64,000 nt of DNA, from positions 2,604,001-2,668,000 of the forward strand of contig CAWAHD010000005.1 in the NCBI GenBank assembly GCA_963781785.1, written 5' to 3'. The stretch comes from CAWAHD01 sp963781785. Lineage in GTDB: Bacteria; Planctomycetota; Planctomycetia; Isosphaerales; Isosphaeraceae. The position numbers and the translations under genes are program-made. Below, piece by piece: positions 48,201 through 54,307 of this stretch. A model generated the notes under the pieces. That model made no database searches and had not been told where the DNA came from. It saw only the letters and a list, made by a program, of their open reading frames with translations. Every line of letters begins with the position of its first letter. The stretch's first letter is position 1.

Positions 48201-51022
48201 GCGACACTGATACCCAGAACAGCCAATCCCCTCCACTCATTCAGCTCGTCGACGAGTATCAGACCTCGACCAGTATCACGACGTCGCTCAACCATTCATC
48301 TTTCGGGCAGTCTGTCGCCTTCACGGCGACCGTGAGCGTAATCCCACCGGGCTCCGCGGTACCCACCGGTACCGTCAACTTCCTCGACGGCAACACGCTC
48401 CTCAATTCCGCTCCCGCGACCTTGAGTCTGGTCGGCGGGCAGTACCAGGCCTCGTTCTCCACGGCCTCGCTGGCCGTCAACTCCACGAGCGGGCATTCCA
48501 TCACCGCGGTCTACTCGGGCGACAACGATACGGCTGCCAGCCAATCCACGGCGCTCACACAGCTTGTGGACCAGGATCAAACCGCGACGACCGTCACGAC
48601 ATCCGCCAGCCCTTCCGCCTTCGGACAATCAGTGACCTTCACCGCGTCGGTCAGTGTCACCGCACCAGGCTCCAGCACACCCAGCGGCACCATCAATTTC
48701 CTCGACGGCGGAACACTCTTGAACCCGACTCCTGCGACAGTGAGCCTAGTCGCCGGGCAGTACCTGGCCTCGTTCTCCACATCCTCACTGGCGGTCAACT
48801 CCACGACTGGGCATTCCATCACCGCGGTCTACTCGGGCGACAACGATACGGCTGCCAGCCTATCCAGCCCGCTCACGCAGCTAGTCGATCAGGATCAAAC
48901 CGCGACGACCGTCACGACATCCTCCGGTCCTTCGGTTTTCGGGCAGCCAGTGACCTTCACGGCGACAGTCAGTGTCGCAACACCAGGCTCCGGCACACCC
49001 ACCGGCACGATCAACTTCCTCGACGGCACCACGCCCCTCAACTCCACTCCCGCGACCTTGAGCCTCGTCGGCGGCGACGAACAAGCCTCATTCTCCATCC
49101 CGACTCTCGCTGTCAACTCCAGCACCGGACACTCGATCACGGCGGTCTACTCGGGCGACTCCGATACGGCTGCCAGCCAAACCACGGCGCTCACACAGCT
49201 TGTGGACCAGGATCAAACCGCGACGACCGTCACGACATCCGCCAGCCCTTCCGCCTTCGGACAATCAGTGACCTTCACGGCGACGGTCAGTGTCACAGCA
49301 CCAGGCTCCGGCACACCCACCGGCACGATCAACTTTTTCGACGGCACCACGCTCCTCAATTCCAATCCGGCGACCTTGAGCGTTGCCGGCGGCCGTGAAC
49401 AGGCCGCATTCTCCACAGCCAGTCTCGCTGTCAACCCCAACAGCGGACACTCCATCACCGCGGCCTATTCGGGCGACTCCGAAACCACAGCCAGCGCATC
49501 CACGGCGGTTGTGCAACCGGTGGACCAGGATCAAACCGCGACCAGCGTCGCGACTTCGCAGAGCCCCTCCGTCTTCGGGCAGTCAGTGACCTTCACGGCG
49601 ACGGTAAACGTCACAGCACCGGGATCGAGTACACCCACCGGCACGATCAACTTCCTCGACGGCACCACGCTCCTCAATTCCGATTCGACGGCGCTGAGCC
49701 TGGTCGGCGGCCATTACCAGGCCACGTTCTCCACGGCCGCGCTGGCCGTAAACTCCACCGGCGGACACACCATCACCGCTCTTTACTCGGGCGATCCCGA
49801 TACCCTTGGCAGCCAGTCTACTCCACTGGCGCAGCTCGTCGACGCGGATGCAACGACTACGATGCTCGACTCTTCCGCCAACCCGTCGGTTCAGGGCGAT
49901 CAAGTCACCCTCACAGCGACGGTTGCTCCTCTGTTCCCGGGCTCTGGCACAGCAGCCGGCTCGGTCACCTTTACCGAGGGACCGACCGTCCTGGGCAACG
50001 TGACTCTCTCGGGCGGTGTCGCCACGTTCATCGACTCGACATTGACTCCGGGTACGCACACCATCACGGCCACCTACGACGGCAGCCCCGGCTACGACTC
50101 CAGCGAATCGGCCGCATTGAGCCAGTCGATCCACGCTGTCACGACCACGAGCCTCGGCACTTCCGCCACGATCGCCAGCCTCGGACAGTCGATGACCTTC
50201 AGCGTCACCGTGACCGCTCCGTCGGGAACCAGCGTTCCGACCGGATCGGTGACCTTCTTCGATGGTAGCAACGCGATCGGATCGGTGCCGCTCGGCAGTA
50301 CCGGCGCGGCCACCTTCACGTTCGGCGATCTGCCCCTCGGTGTACAGCAGATTTCCGCCTCGTACGGGGGCGATGCCTCGCACGCCCCCAGCACCTCGAA
50401 CCTCCAGAGCGTGACGATCCTCACTCCGGCACGGGTGATCGGACCGACGATCACGAGCGTCAAGCGATACGGCAAAAACAACCAGAATCCAACATATCTT
50501 CTTCTGTCATTCAGTGCGCCGCTCGATCCCGCGACGGCCGAGCTCGTGGCGAATTATTCGATCGTCGGGCCGATCAAGAAACACAAAACCCCCACCCACG
50601 GACCCAGGATCAGCTCGGCCGTCTACAATAGCGCGACCATCACGGTCACGCTCGTGATTCCCAAGAAATGGAGCGCCAGCTCGCAGTGGCGTCTGACCGT
50701 CAACGGCACCACGCCCGCCGGCGTGACCGGTTCCGAACGGCGCGCCCTGACTGGGGCAGGTTCACAGCCCTCCGGCGGCGGGTCACTCCCGGGCACCAAC
50801 TACGTCGCGATCATTACCCACAAGAACCTCGCCGGGCCGTCCAGGATGCTGCCGAAGCTCGGGCTTGTCACCCTCAGCCGCCCCATCGACGTGTCGTCCG
50901 CCACCACGGCTGGGCATGATCGCACCGTCTTTGTCCGCGCGGCGGGCCATCCGGCGGGACGGCAACACTTCCTTGCACTGGCTCGTCGCGGACGGCCCCC
51001 GGCCGGATTCACCCCGGCATGA
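42224..51022 (+). CDS. Giant surface protein: LEPR-xLL-like N-terminus, beta-helix, sixteen long and two short Ig-like repeats
   Basis: A 2,932-residue protein in one intact frame. A basic N-terminus (SRRTRRARRRP) leads into LEILERYRLLSQ, an LEPR-xLL-like planctomycete export motif. Residues ~35-840 look like a right-handed beta-helix made of short N/G/T-rich turns (NVVSGNLTGGILLLE, GNVIAANLGYGIDIA, IENNPFAGIYSQG), as in parallel beta-helix repeat proteins. From 44753 on there are sixteen 106-residue Ig-like domains (consensus core PTGTINFLDG...LAVNSTSGHSITAVYSGD), then two shorter related ones (49841 to about 50430), and a C-terminal domain (TITSVKRYGKNNQNPTYLLL). It is likely a cell-surface or secreted adhesin or matrix protein. 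No enzymatic motif or LPXTG-type anchor is seen. Remarkably, it carries no frameshift although many neighbours do. Confidence 0.9.
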   Translation: MSRRLASINFLCSANSRSRRTRRARRRPALEILERYRLLSQGIFSVVTTADNGNNASPTSGSLRWAIEQADALAAGDTAEIEFAVSSGGVQPVELTLASGGNPLPSLTIPTFINGFSEGVYDGIAGYTGSPLVEIAGSLVPGQDGITLSTGSSGSTIQGLSIVNFTESGGSGGAAIYVDPTSQDDLVENNNLGLLSDGATAAPNNIGIEVSSSGNTIGGTSASAGNVVSGNLTGGILLLEQYTSGTQIPLLGNFIGGNFVGTTAAGAAALPNGTSPSNAAGEGFGIGVAGATGTTIAGNVASGNELVGISLTDLGTNLSDTAPSRSTLLMTDDNVITGNLIGTDSTGQSPLGNNTGIEISGASGTTIGGTASGAGNVIAANLGYGIDIAQPTAPSADVIENNLIGTTTSGATSASPASGNQAGGIVLNGETGIAILGNTIENNPFAGIYSQGSTGVTIGGTTAAMANTIAANGDYGIEIDGDSTDLIEGNRIGAFAGGLVSASSGNAKLGIFGFGCTDTTVGGTAAGAANLIAGNDQFGLGFEDMRGFLVDGNTIESNKSGGVYSTSAHSSTASFVDNTISGNQGAGIYVIASYIDISLQGNQIEHNTGEGVSIQQSTTQSNLPIQVFIEDDQILSNTKGGIFVTQGEVKVLLQGSEIADNAGPGVLLNESNATIGGTYSGAADVIADNSGAGIAIMNHDFSPQNIGDLISGNSIFGNLHLGIDLGDSGAVLPNGSPVDDPNKSQNYPILTAVEISGSTAIASGTLIGYSNKTYTLEFFSNTTADRSGHGQGQTYLTTATVATASNGVANFEIPLGPVNFGSIVSATATDLYNNTSEFSPDITALSSTTTTLSSSANPSVYAQAVTLTATVSVDAPDSGAPSGTINFFDGATLLNSTPVPLSLVGGQYRATFSTSSLAVNSTSGYSITAVYSGDTDTLSSQSTPLVQLVDPDQTVTSLATSKSPSAFGMSVTFTATVSVTAPGSSAPTGTISFFEGATLLNSTPATLSLVSGQYQATFSTASMAVNATSGYSITAFYSGDTDTAGSQSAPLVQLVDPDQTATSVATSLSPSAFGQSVTFAATVTVTAPDAAPPTGTINFFDGVTLLNSNPATLSVVDGQYQASFSTTSLAVNSTSGHAITAVYSGDTDTASSQSTALVQLVDQDQTTTSVTTSQSPSVFGQSVTFTATVSVTAPGSSTPTGTINFFDGGTLLSATPASLGLVGGHDQASFSITSLAVNATSGHSITAVYSGDADTFGSQSTALVQLVDQDQTTTSVTTSQSPAAFGQSVTFTATVTVTTPGSSTPIGTINFFDAGTLLSATPVSLSLVGGHDQASFSITSLAVNATSGHSITAVYSGDSDTLGSQSTALAQLVDQDQTATSVTTSQSPSVFGQSVTFTATVSVTAPGSSIPTGTINFLDGGTLLNATPATLSLVGSHYEATFSTAALAVNSTSGHSITAVYSGDTDTHGSQSTPLAQLVDQDQTTTSVATSPSPSVFGQSVTLTATVNVTAPGSSTPTGTVNFLDGSTLLNATPATLSLIGGQYQASFSTTSLAVNSTSGHSITAVYSGDTDTLGSQSSPLAQLVDQDQTATSVTPSVTPSVFGQSVTFTATVSVTAPGSSSPTGTINFLDGSTLLNATPATLSLIGGQYQASFSTTSLAVNSTSGHSITAVYSGDTNTHGSQSSPLAQLVDQDQTTTSVATSQSPSVFGQSVTLTTTVNVTAPGSSTPTGTVNFLDGSTLLNAAPATLSLIGGQYRASYSMTSLAVNSTSGHSITAVYSGDTDTLGSLSPPLTQLVDHDQTATTVTTSTSPSVFGQSVTFTATVSVTAPGSGTPTGTINFLNDSTLLTSTPVTLSLVDGRYQATCSTSALAVNSTSGYSITAVYSGDTDTAGSQSVALAQLVDQDQTATTVATSLNPSAFGQSVTFTATVSVMAPGSSTPSGTINFFDGAMLLNSTPAALSLVSGHYEAFFSTSTLGVNSTSGYSITASYSGDTDTQNSQSPPLIQLVDEYQTSTSITTSLNHSSFGQSVAFTATVSVIPPGSAVPTGTVNFLDGNTLLNSAPATLSLVGGQYQASFSTASLAVNSTSGHSITAVYSGDNDTAASQSTALTQLVDQDQTATTVTTSASPSAFGQSVTFTASVSVTAPGSSTPSGTINFLDGGTLLNPTPATVSLVAGQYLASFSTSSLAVNSTTGHSITAVYSGDNDTAASLSSPLTQLVDQDQTATTVTTSSGPSVFGQPVTFTATVSVATPGSGTPTGTINFLDGTTPLNSTPATLSLVGGDEQASFSIPTLAVNSSTGHSITAVYSGDSDTAASQTTALTQLVDQDQTATTVTTSASPSAFGQSVTFTATVSVTAPGSGTPTGTINFFDGTTLLNSNPATLSVAGGREQAAFSTASLAVNPNSGHSITAAYSGDSETTASASTAVVQPVDQDQTATSVATSQSPSVFGQSVTFTATVNVTAPGSSTPTGTINFLDGTTLLNSDSTALSLVGGHYQATFSTAALAVNSTGGHTITALYSGDPDTLGSQSTPLAQLVDADATTTMLDSSANPSVQGDQVTLTATVAPLFPGSGTAAGSVTFTEGPTVLGNVTLSGGVATFIDSTLTPGTHTITATYDGSPGYDSSESAALSQSIHAVTTTSLGTSATIASLGQSMTFSVTVTAPSGTSVPTGSVTFFDGSNAIGSVPLGSTGAATFTFGDLPLGVQQISASYGGDASHAPSTSNLQSVTILTPARVIGPTITSVKRYGKNNQNPTYLLLSFSAPLDPATAELVANYSIVGPIKKHKTPTHGPRISSAVYNSATITVTLVIPKKWSASSQWRLTVNGTTPAGVTGSERRALTGAGSQPSGGGSLPGTNYVAIITHKNLAGPSRMLPKLGLVTLSRPIDVSSATTAGHDRTVFVRAAGHPAGRQHFLALARRGRPPAGFTPA
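44753..49840 (+). repeat. Sixteen tandem 318-bp repeats (106-residue Ig-like domains)
   Basis: The unit boundary GAC/GAT at 45071, 45389 and onward recurs every 318 bp, and 16 units fill 44753-49840 exactly, with no length variation. Each encodes a D-x-DQT-x-T...FGQSVTFTATV...VYSGD...LVQLV unit. Units differ mostly by substitutions. Stretches are shared between alternate units (period 636 bp), for example about 97 identical nucleotides at 48546-48642 and 49182-49278. Confidence 0.93.
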
Positions 51023-51057
51023 ACTGCGCGCCCTGGAGCCGGCCTTCAACCAGGGGC

Positions 51058-52128
51058 TCAGAAAAGCGGGCTGCCTGCGTGTTCGGGGCTCAGCACGGCC
51101 GTTACCTGGGGCCGGCTCGATCGATGAGCCCCGCGCTCTTTCGGCGTGGCCGGTTGGCTTTCACTTGCGCTGGCATTTTTCCGGCGGTGGTAGAAGCCGC
51201 TCGCCAGTCGCCGGACCGTTTCGTTGGGCAAGAACGCCGCGCAGCCCACTAGCATGATCAGCCCGAACGTCCACATCCCGAGACAGGCGCCGATCCCGAC
51301 GTGGAGCACGACCGCCATGGCTAGAATCAGCGGCCGCCACCGCGGCCGCCAGATCAAGACGCAGAAGAAGATTTCCCACAAGACCGACACGTGCGTCATC
51401 ACGTTGAAGATCCAGGGATGCCACGCCAGCCAGGTCATGTCGAGCGACTGATACTCGAGGTTGGCAAACGCACGCCACATCGCCTCGCCGCTCCACCACG
51501 AGGGCCCCTGAAGCTTGGAGATCCCGGCGAAGAAATAAATCACGCACATGTGCACCTGAATCAGCCGTTGCGCCAGGTTTGCCGAGATGCTCGCAGCCGG
51601 CGGAGCTGCCTGCCCTTTCGATCGCCTCACGAGGAGCAAGCGGTCGAGCGAGAGCGCAGACCCGCTGGGTCCGATCGTGAGGTACAAGGTGAGCATGATA
51701 TTGATCTGGTCCAGACCGAACAGTGCCGCCGGTACCCGATTCGCATACGAGATGCTGACGAACAGCGCAAGGGCCGATGTGACCCGCGTCCAGAGCCCGA
51801 CCGTGAACATGCCCAGCAAGACGAGCGAAACGACGTACGCCGGCCACATCCACTGTTCGGGCAGCCAGAACCAGAACGATACCACGTATTGCCCACCATG
51901 CATCGACTGGACCAGAGACGGGCTGAGCCAGCTCTTTGGCCCGAAGAAGTCGGCCAGGGCCAGGCCCCAGACAGCGTGCGTGTACACCAGCATCAGACCC
52001 GTCAGAACGCGAAGCAGCCCCAGCAAGGTGGGATCGGCGGGGGTGTACCAGAATGCGTTCCAGTCGGCCGCCATCAACCGAAAAAAGCCCTTCAGTCGTT
52101 GAGCGGCGGTGGTCAGTGGGTTTTGCAT
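51058..52128 (-). CDS. HTTM-domain membrane protein (vitamin K-dependent gamma-carboxylase-like)
   Basis: A 356-residue polytopic protein with about eight or nine spans. HTTM features include TLLGLLRVLTGLMLVYTHAV near the N-terminus, the LFGLDQINIMLTLYLTIGPSG segment, RLIQVHMCVIYFFAGISKLQG and WWSGEAMWRAFANLEYQS, followed by WEIFFCVLIWRPRWRPLIL. The domain is shared with gamma-glutamyl carboxylase, but bacterial members mostly have unknown function. The C-terminal ~45 residues are hydrophilic and probably disordered. The start overlaps the end of the upstream partner gene by 16 bp, so the pair is coupled. Confidence 0.88.
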   Translation of the reverse strand: MQNPLTTAAQRLKGFFRLMAADWNAFWYTPADPTLLGLLRVLTGLMLVYTHAVWGLALADFFGPKSWLSPSLVQSMHGGQYVVSFWFWLPEQWMWPAYVVSLVLLGMFTVGLWTRVTSALALFVSISYANRVPAALFGLDQINIMLTLYLTIGPSGSALSLDRLLLVRRSKGQAAPPAASISANLAQRLIQVHMCVIYFFAGISKLQGPSWWSGEAMWRAFANLEYQSLDMTWLAWHPWIFNVMTHVSVLWEIFFCVLIWRPRWRPLILAMAVVLHVGIGACLGMWTFGLIMLVGCAAFLPNETVRRLASGFYHRRKNASASESQPATPKERGAHRSSRPQVTAVLSPEHAGSPLF

Positions 52129-52706
52129 TCGAACACCCCGAGTAGCTCGCTTTCATAGGTCTGGGGATCATCGAGCCGCAAGCCGTCCCTGATCATCTCC
52201 GTTGACGGCAGATTGTGAAGCTGACCCGTGAGCTTTACGCGAACAGCTCCGTACTTCGCGCACAGATGCTCGGCGTACGAGCCGAGCCATTGCTGCTGGA
52301 GCTCTTCGGGGGCATCCCGCAGCGCATCACGCAGGTGCTCCGTCAGCATGAAATGGCGGTGATACAAGAGCCGCGGCACGATCGAGCGGTTGGGAATTCG
52401 CCCTGAGACGACCGTGCCATCGCCGCGCTCTGCTTCGAAGGTCAGCAGGGTGCTTTCCGTGGGCTCCGGCGCGAAGAAATGATAGCCGTGATTGAGGAAC
52501 AGCAGGTCGAGATAGGGGTAAAAGAGTCGCCAGGCGTCCTGCACCAGCTCCGATGAGGGAGCGACCGACCAGGGAGCGATGATGATCGCCGAGATGTGAA
52601 AGACAAGCCAGACGTTGACGGCCCACCGCAACCGCCGCAAGAGACGGTCACGATGGGCCGAATTGGGCTCCGGTCCGTCGGAATGCTGCTTCGCGCGACC
52701 ACTCAC
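52113..52706 (-). CDS. Small membrane protein partnered with the HTTM protein
   Basis: A 197-residue protein. After a basic N-terminus (RDRLLRRLRWA) there is one clear span (VNVWLVFHISAIIIAPW, about residues 31-47), then YPYLDLLFLNHGYHFFAPEP and a mostly hydrophilic domain (LLTFEAERGDGTVVSGRIP, EHLCAKYGAVRVKLTGQLHN). The HGYHFFAPEP segment is a feature I associate with proteins encoded beside HTTM genes. Function is unknown; a membrane complex with the HTTM protein is inferred from the 16-bp overlap. Confidence 0.75.
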   Translation of the reverse strand: MSGRAKQHSDGPEPNSAHRDRLLRRLRWAVNVWLVFHISAIIIAPWSVAPSSELVQDAWRLFYPYLDLLFLNHGYHFFAPEPTESTLLTFEAERGDGTVVSGRIPNRSIVPRLLYHRHFMLTEHLRDALRDAPEELQQQWLGSYAEHLCAKYGAVRVKLTGQLHNLPSTEMIRDGLRLDDPQTYESELLGVFECKTH

Positions 52707-52778
52707 GTCGAGATCTCCCAGCTTGTGGATCGACCAGAACGCGAGCAGTCGCCGGCACAGACGGAGACATCATGCCGA

Positions 52779-53795
52779 TCAATTGCTCGCGAGCAGAGCG
52801 ACCGAGGAGACCAGCTCCCCGCCCTGCCCGTCAAAACCAACTGTCACTCCGACCTCTTGCCCCGCCGTGATTGCGGCCTGGGTCGTCTTCGAGAGCGTCT
52901 GACCGTTGCGGACGACTTCCACTCTCACGGTGTAGAGGTGGTGATTGCCAGCCACGATCTGCGGGGTGACGAACCGGCGCTGGGTTCCGGGCAGGGTCAT
53001 CAACCGGTCCTGAAGATAGACCTTCGCGTCATCGGGCACGTTCAGGTTCAGGTACGCAACGCCGCTGGTCCCAGGCGCGACGAACGTGGTCGGCACGACG
53101 GGATTCACCATCGCGTAGCTCTGGACGCTCGGATAGCTCGGGACGTTCGAGACCGAATAGGAGCCACCCGAGGAACCATGTCCGCTGAACATCGAGCCGT
53201 GCGACCCGCCGCCCGAGGAACCATGTCCGCTGAACAACGAGCCGTGCGACCCGCCGCCTGAAGAGCCGTGGCCCTTGAACAGCGAGCCATGCGAGCCGCC
53301 GCCGCCCGAGGAGCCGTGACCCGAGAACAGGCCCCCGCCGCCTGAGGAGCCGTGACCCGCGAACAGGCCGCCGCCGCCCGAAGAGCCATGTCCCTTGAAC
53401 AGCGAGCCGTGCGACGAGCCGCCGCCCGAGGAGCCATGACCTGCAAACAGCGAGCCATGCGACGAGCCGCCGCCCGAGGAGCCGTGACCCGCGAACAGGC
53501 CGCCGCCGCCTGAGGAGCCATGACCCGCGAACAGCGAGCCGTGCGACGAGCCGCCGCCCGAGGAACCGTGGCCCTTGAACAGCGAGCCGTGTGAGCCGCC
53601 GCCGCTCGACCCGTGGCCGGCGAACAGGCCGCCGCTCGACCCACCGCCGCTGGAACCGTGACCCTTGAACAGCGAGCCGTGTGAGCCGCCGCCGCTTGAC
53701 CCGTTGCCGGCCATCGCCGATCCGGGAACTACCAACGCAAATGCGAGAGCGCCCAGCGACGCGCCCGCGATGCTCGCCCAACGAAACGTCTTCAT
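52779..53795 (-). CDS. Secreted Gly/Ser/His-repeat protein with a TIGR03000 planctomycete domain
   Basis: A 338-residue exported protein. The signal peptide is MKTFRWASIAGASLGALAFA to GSAMA; ATG 53795 is used because it opens this signal and has TGAGGAA upstream. Residues ~31-210 are about twelve copies of a 12-16 residue repeat with consensus SSGGG-[SH]-GSLF-[AKS]-GHG. After a Tyr/Ser/Val linker (SVSNVPSYPSVQSYAMVNP) comes a TIGR03000 domain (VAYLNLNVPDDAKVYLQDR, TRRFVTPQI-like LPGTQRRFVTPQIVAGNHH, YTVRVEVVRNGQTLSKT). The domain is planctomycete-specific and its function is not known to me. It is likely a cell-envelope structural protein; the regular His could bind metal. It may share a transcript with the HTTM pair 72 bp downstream. 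Confidence 0.88.
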   Translation of the reverse strand: MKTFRWASIAGASLGALAFALVVPGSAMAGNGSSGGGSHGSLFKGHGSSGGGSSGGLFAGHGSSGGGSHGSLFKGHGSSGGGSSHGSLFAGHGSSGGGGLFAGHGSSGGGSSHGSLFAGHGSSGGGSSHGSLFKGHGSSGGGGLFAGHGSSGGGGLFSGHGSSGGGGSHGSLFKGHGSSGGGSHGSLFSGHGSSGGGSHGSMFSGHGSSGGSYSVSNVPSYPSVQSYAMVNPVVPTTFVAPGTSGVAYLNLNVPDDAKVYLQDRLMTLPGTQRRFVTPQIVAGNHHLYTVRVEVVRNGQTLSKTTQAAITAGQEVGVTVGFDGQGGELVSSVALLASN

Positions 53796-54307
53796 GTTCA
53801 ATTCCTCAGATGTTGCCAATCGCCCGGTGTGAAATAAAACCCGAAACCGCCACATCACTCCGATGTGATCCCCCGATTCCCATTTCGTCGTGAATCTGAG
53901 GGCTCTACGGATGCTACTCTGAATGAGAATACTGGGTATTTTGGACGAAGTCAAACGGTTGCCGAGACTTTAACTATGAATTCCTTACTGGAAAAACCGC
54001 TAGAATTCGCATAATCGATAGAGCAGGAAGTCCAGGCAAACCGGAAAAGACACGGGAAAGATCCCGGAAATGGCAGAATCGCCCACAAGGAAACCATCGC
54101 TATTTTCGATGAGTATATCTTTCAGATAATGTGAATTTTATATATTAGACATAGATATATTTTATGCTTACGTTGGCACTACTTGCGTCAACGAGGAGAG
54201 CGGACCGCTCTGGAAGGAGTTAACTTGCCAGGTTATTCCCTCCAGAGGGATACGTCCTATATAAGATAACGTCGGTGATGTCAGGGAAAAGAAAGGGAGG
54301 AAGACGT
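53796..54307. promoter_or_regulatory. AT-rich divergent promoter region with two palindromes
   Basis: About 510 bp between the TIGR03000 gene (-) and the sulfatase gene (+), with no gene. It is far richer in A/T than the rest of the window, especially at 54110-54175. Near the sulfatase it has two inverted repeats: GAGCGG-A-CCGCTC at 54198-54210 and TCCCTC-CA-GAGGGA at 54237-54250. Just downstream TATAAG at 54260-54265 could be a -10 box. The palindromes look like operator sites, but no regulator is identified. A GGGAGG ribosome site precedes ATG 54308. Confidence 0.5.

Noticed and set aside
45079..49534. Regularly spaced minus-strand frames of about 81-110 codons inside the giant surface-protein gene
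   Set aside because: They recur every 318 bp because the underlying coding repeat does, with no domain or ribosome site.
53160..53710. Possible CRISPR or intergenic tandem array
   Set aside because: The repeats are codons of a Gly/Ser/His-rich protein with a signal peptide and a C-terminal domain, and have no spacers.
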